Positions 6,576 to 7,385 of a stretch of 7,385 bases of DNA are shown piece after piece (position 1 is the first letter of the stretch; each line of letters begins with the position of its first letter). The stretch lies in NCBI GenBank assembly GCA_003518475.1, contig DOYO01000020.1, positions 1,978 through 9,362 of the forward strand, in the 5' to 3' direction. The stretch is from Acholeplasmataceae bacterium. Lineage in GTDB: Bacteria > Bacillota_I > Bacilli_A > Acholeplasmatales > Acholeplasmataceae. The translations under genes and the position numbers were made by a program. A model generated the notes under the pieces. That model searched no databases, had not been told where the DNA came from, and saw only the letters and a list, made by a program, of their open reading frames with translations.

Positions 6576-7385
6576 TCATTCTCCCTTGATTTCTACAATG
6601 CGTTTCTTCATGATTTTTAAAGCGATTTCCGGGTAATCCAAGGATAGAAGTCCCATTGCAGAAAGGATATAGTCTTTGTCTAATAAAAATTTAGGATTGA
6701 CTGGTCTGAGTTCCATTGCTTTGGATTCCATCTGTGTTGCATGTTTAAGCATCGTTACTGGCTTTTTGCTGCTGATGACAGCACCGCCTGTACCGATAAA
6801 ATAATTGGTAGCAGTTAAATCTTTGCCCACTTGGTAATACATCATGCCCAGTGGTGTATAAACATCCTTAAGAGTTCCGACATGTCTTGACATTGCAGCA
6901 TCGATGCATTTTGCGGATAGGATATCTTCAACGGCGAAGTCAAAGTCTGTTTCAGGAATGAGATCGATATGATTGAAGCGTTTATTTGTTTCAGATACCA
7001 TATCAATTCCATGCTTTTTCCAGTGAGCGATTTCTGATGGATTCATCTGGTGCAGAATGCCGAGTGCTGAGTAGCGCATACCCAAATCGCCTTCGACAGT
7101 TCGTTTTGCGAAAGGCTCTTCAAGTCCTGATAGAATGGCGTTTGCCTGTTTAGGAAATCCATTGGCCATCGAATAGATGTCCGTGGTTGCTCCACCGACA
7201 TCAGCAATCATCAGATCGCCTAAGCCTGGTTCATCATCGAATCCCTTGGAAAGAAGCTCTGCAGCCATTAAAACAGCATTCGGAGTTGGAAGAACGACAC
7301 GATCGATAATCTTTTCAACCTTCTTGATGCCTTTGGCTTCAATGATGTTTTTAACGAAGATTTCTTTAATTTTATTTTTTGCACT
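6576..7385 (-). CDS. glmL: Glutamate mutase reactivating protein GlmL (MutL), C-terminal part, cut by window edge
   Basis: GlmL is an ASKHA-fold (actin/Hsp70-like) ATPase family thought to restore glutamate mutase whose B12 cofactor has been damaged. The reading frame stays open to the right edge, upstream of the first visible ATG at 7268. The extra 39 residues (beginning SAKNKIKEIFVKNIIEAKG and including VLPTPNAVL) match the family, so that ATG is internal and the true start is outside the window. The visible 269 residues are the C-terminal part of a protein usually about 460 long. Among the visible residues, DLMIADVGGATTD (57-69) is the phosphate-binding motif, VEGDLGMRYS (97-106) is a family block, and GTGGAVI (198-204) is the adenosine motif. 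The stop is TGA, 4 nt before glmE, and its last codons contain the glmE ribosome binding site. The mutS-mutL-mutE-mal order known from clostridia predicts glmS upstream. Confidence 0.95.
   Translation of the reverse strand, partial: SAKNKIKEIFVKNIIEAKGIKKVEKIIDRVVLPTPNAVLMAAELLSKGFDDEPGLGDLMIADVGGATTDIYSMANGFPKQANAILSGLEEPFAKRTVEGDLGMRYSALGILHQMNPSEIAHWKKHGIDMVSETNKRFNHIDLIPETDFDFAVEDILSAKCIDAAMSRHVGTLKDVYTPLGMMYYQVGKDLTATNYFIGTGGAVISSKKPVTMLKHATQMESKAMELRPVNPKFLLDKDYILSAMGLLSLDYPEIALKIMKKRIVEIKGE
6581..6587 (-). promoter_or_regulatory. Ribosome binding site of glmE, followed by three ATG triplets
   Basis: AAGGGAG lies within the last glmL codons. The sequence after it holds ATG triplets at 6579, 6575 and 6571. 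Only 6571 opens the glmE frame, with 9 nt spacing. The one at 6575 has the more usual 5 nt spacing but reads only five codons to a stop. Confidence 0.65.

Noticed and set aside
7266..7268. ATG taken as the start of a 230-residue GlmL
   Set aside because: The frame stays open to the window edge, and the upstream residues match the GlmL family, so this Met is internal.
1..7385. Mobile elements, CRISPR array, tRNA or rRNA genes, riboswitch
   Set aside because: The window is filled by eight consecutive metabolic genes. No repeats, transposase motifs or RNA gene signatures were seen. A B12 riboswitch, if there is one, would lie upstream of the operon, outside the window.

Overview
The window holds one tightly packed, single-direction gene cluster. 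Every gene lies on the minus strand, so transcription runs from high to low coordinates. It encodes most of the methylaspartate pathway, which ferments glutamate. In transcription order the genes are glmL (5' end missing at the right edge), glmE, mal, citD, citE, citF, citC and citX (3' end missing at the left edge). Neighbouring genes are separated by at most 8 nt or overlap by 4 to 8 nt. No stretch is free of coding sequence, and I see no internal promoter or terminator, so this looks like the middle of one long operon.

Right part (about 3850-7385): GlmE is the large subunit of coenzyme-B12-dependent glutamate mutase, GlmL is its putative ATP-dependent reactivating partner, and Mal is 3-methylaspartate ammonia-lyase. 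Together they turn L-glutamate into (2S,3S)-3-methylaspartate and then mesaconate plus ammonia. Left part (1 to about 3850): CitD (acyl carrier protein), CitE (lyase subunit) and CitF (CoA-transferase subunit) form a citrate-lyase-type complex. CitC acetylates the carrier's prosthetic group and CitX attaches that group. Sitting directly after mal, this complex is best read as citramalate lyase (citramalate to acetate plus pyruvate), not citrate lyase. That substrate assignment is inferred from context; the proteins themselves belong to the citrate lyase family. Two expected parts are absent from the window: GlmS (the B12-binding small subunit of the mutase, probably just beyond the right edge) and a mesaconase that hydrates mesaconate to citramalate.

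Organism: gene content, moderately low GC, lysine-rich proteins and strong purine-rich ribosome binding sites suggest an anaerobic, amino-acid-fermenting Firmicute (Clostridia or Erysipelotrichia type) or a relative; Fusobacteria also use this pathway. TGA is used as a stop codon (glmL, citF, citC) and tryptophan is TGG, so the code is standard and Mycoplasma-type genomes are unlikely. I cannot name a species. This is a recognised pathway, not a new system. The points worth a second look are the substrate of the lyase, the missing mesaconase, and some unusual translation-start arrangements.
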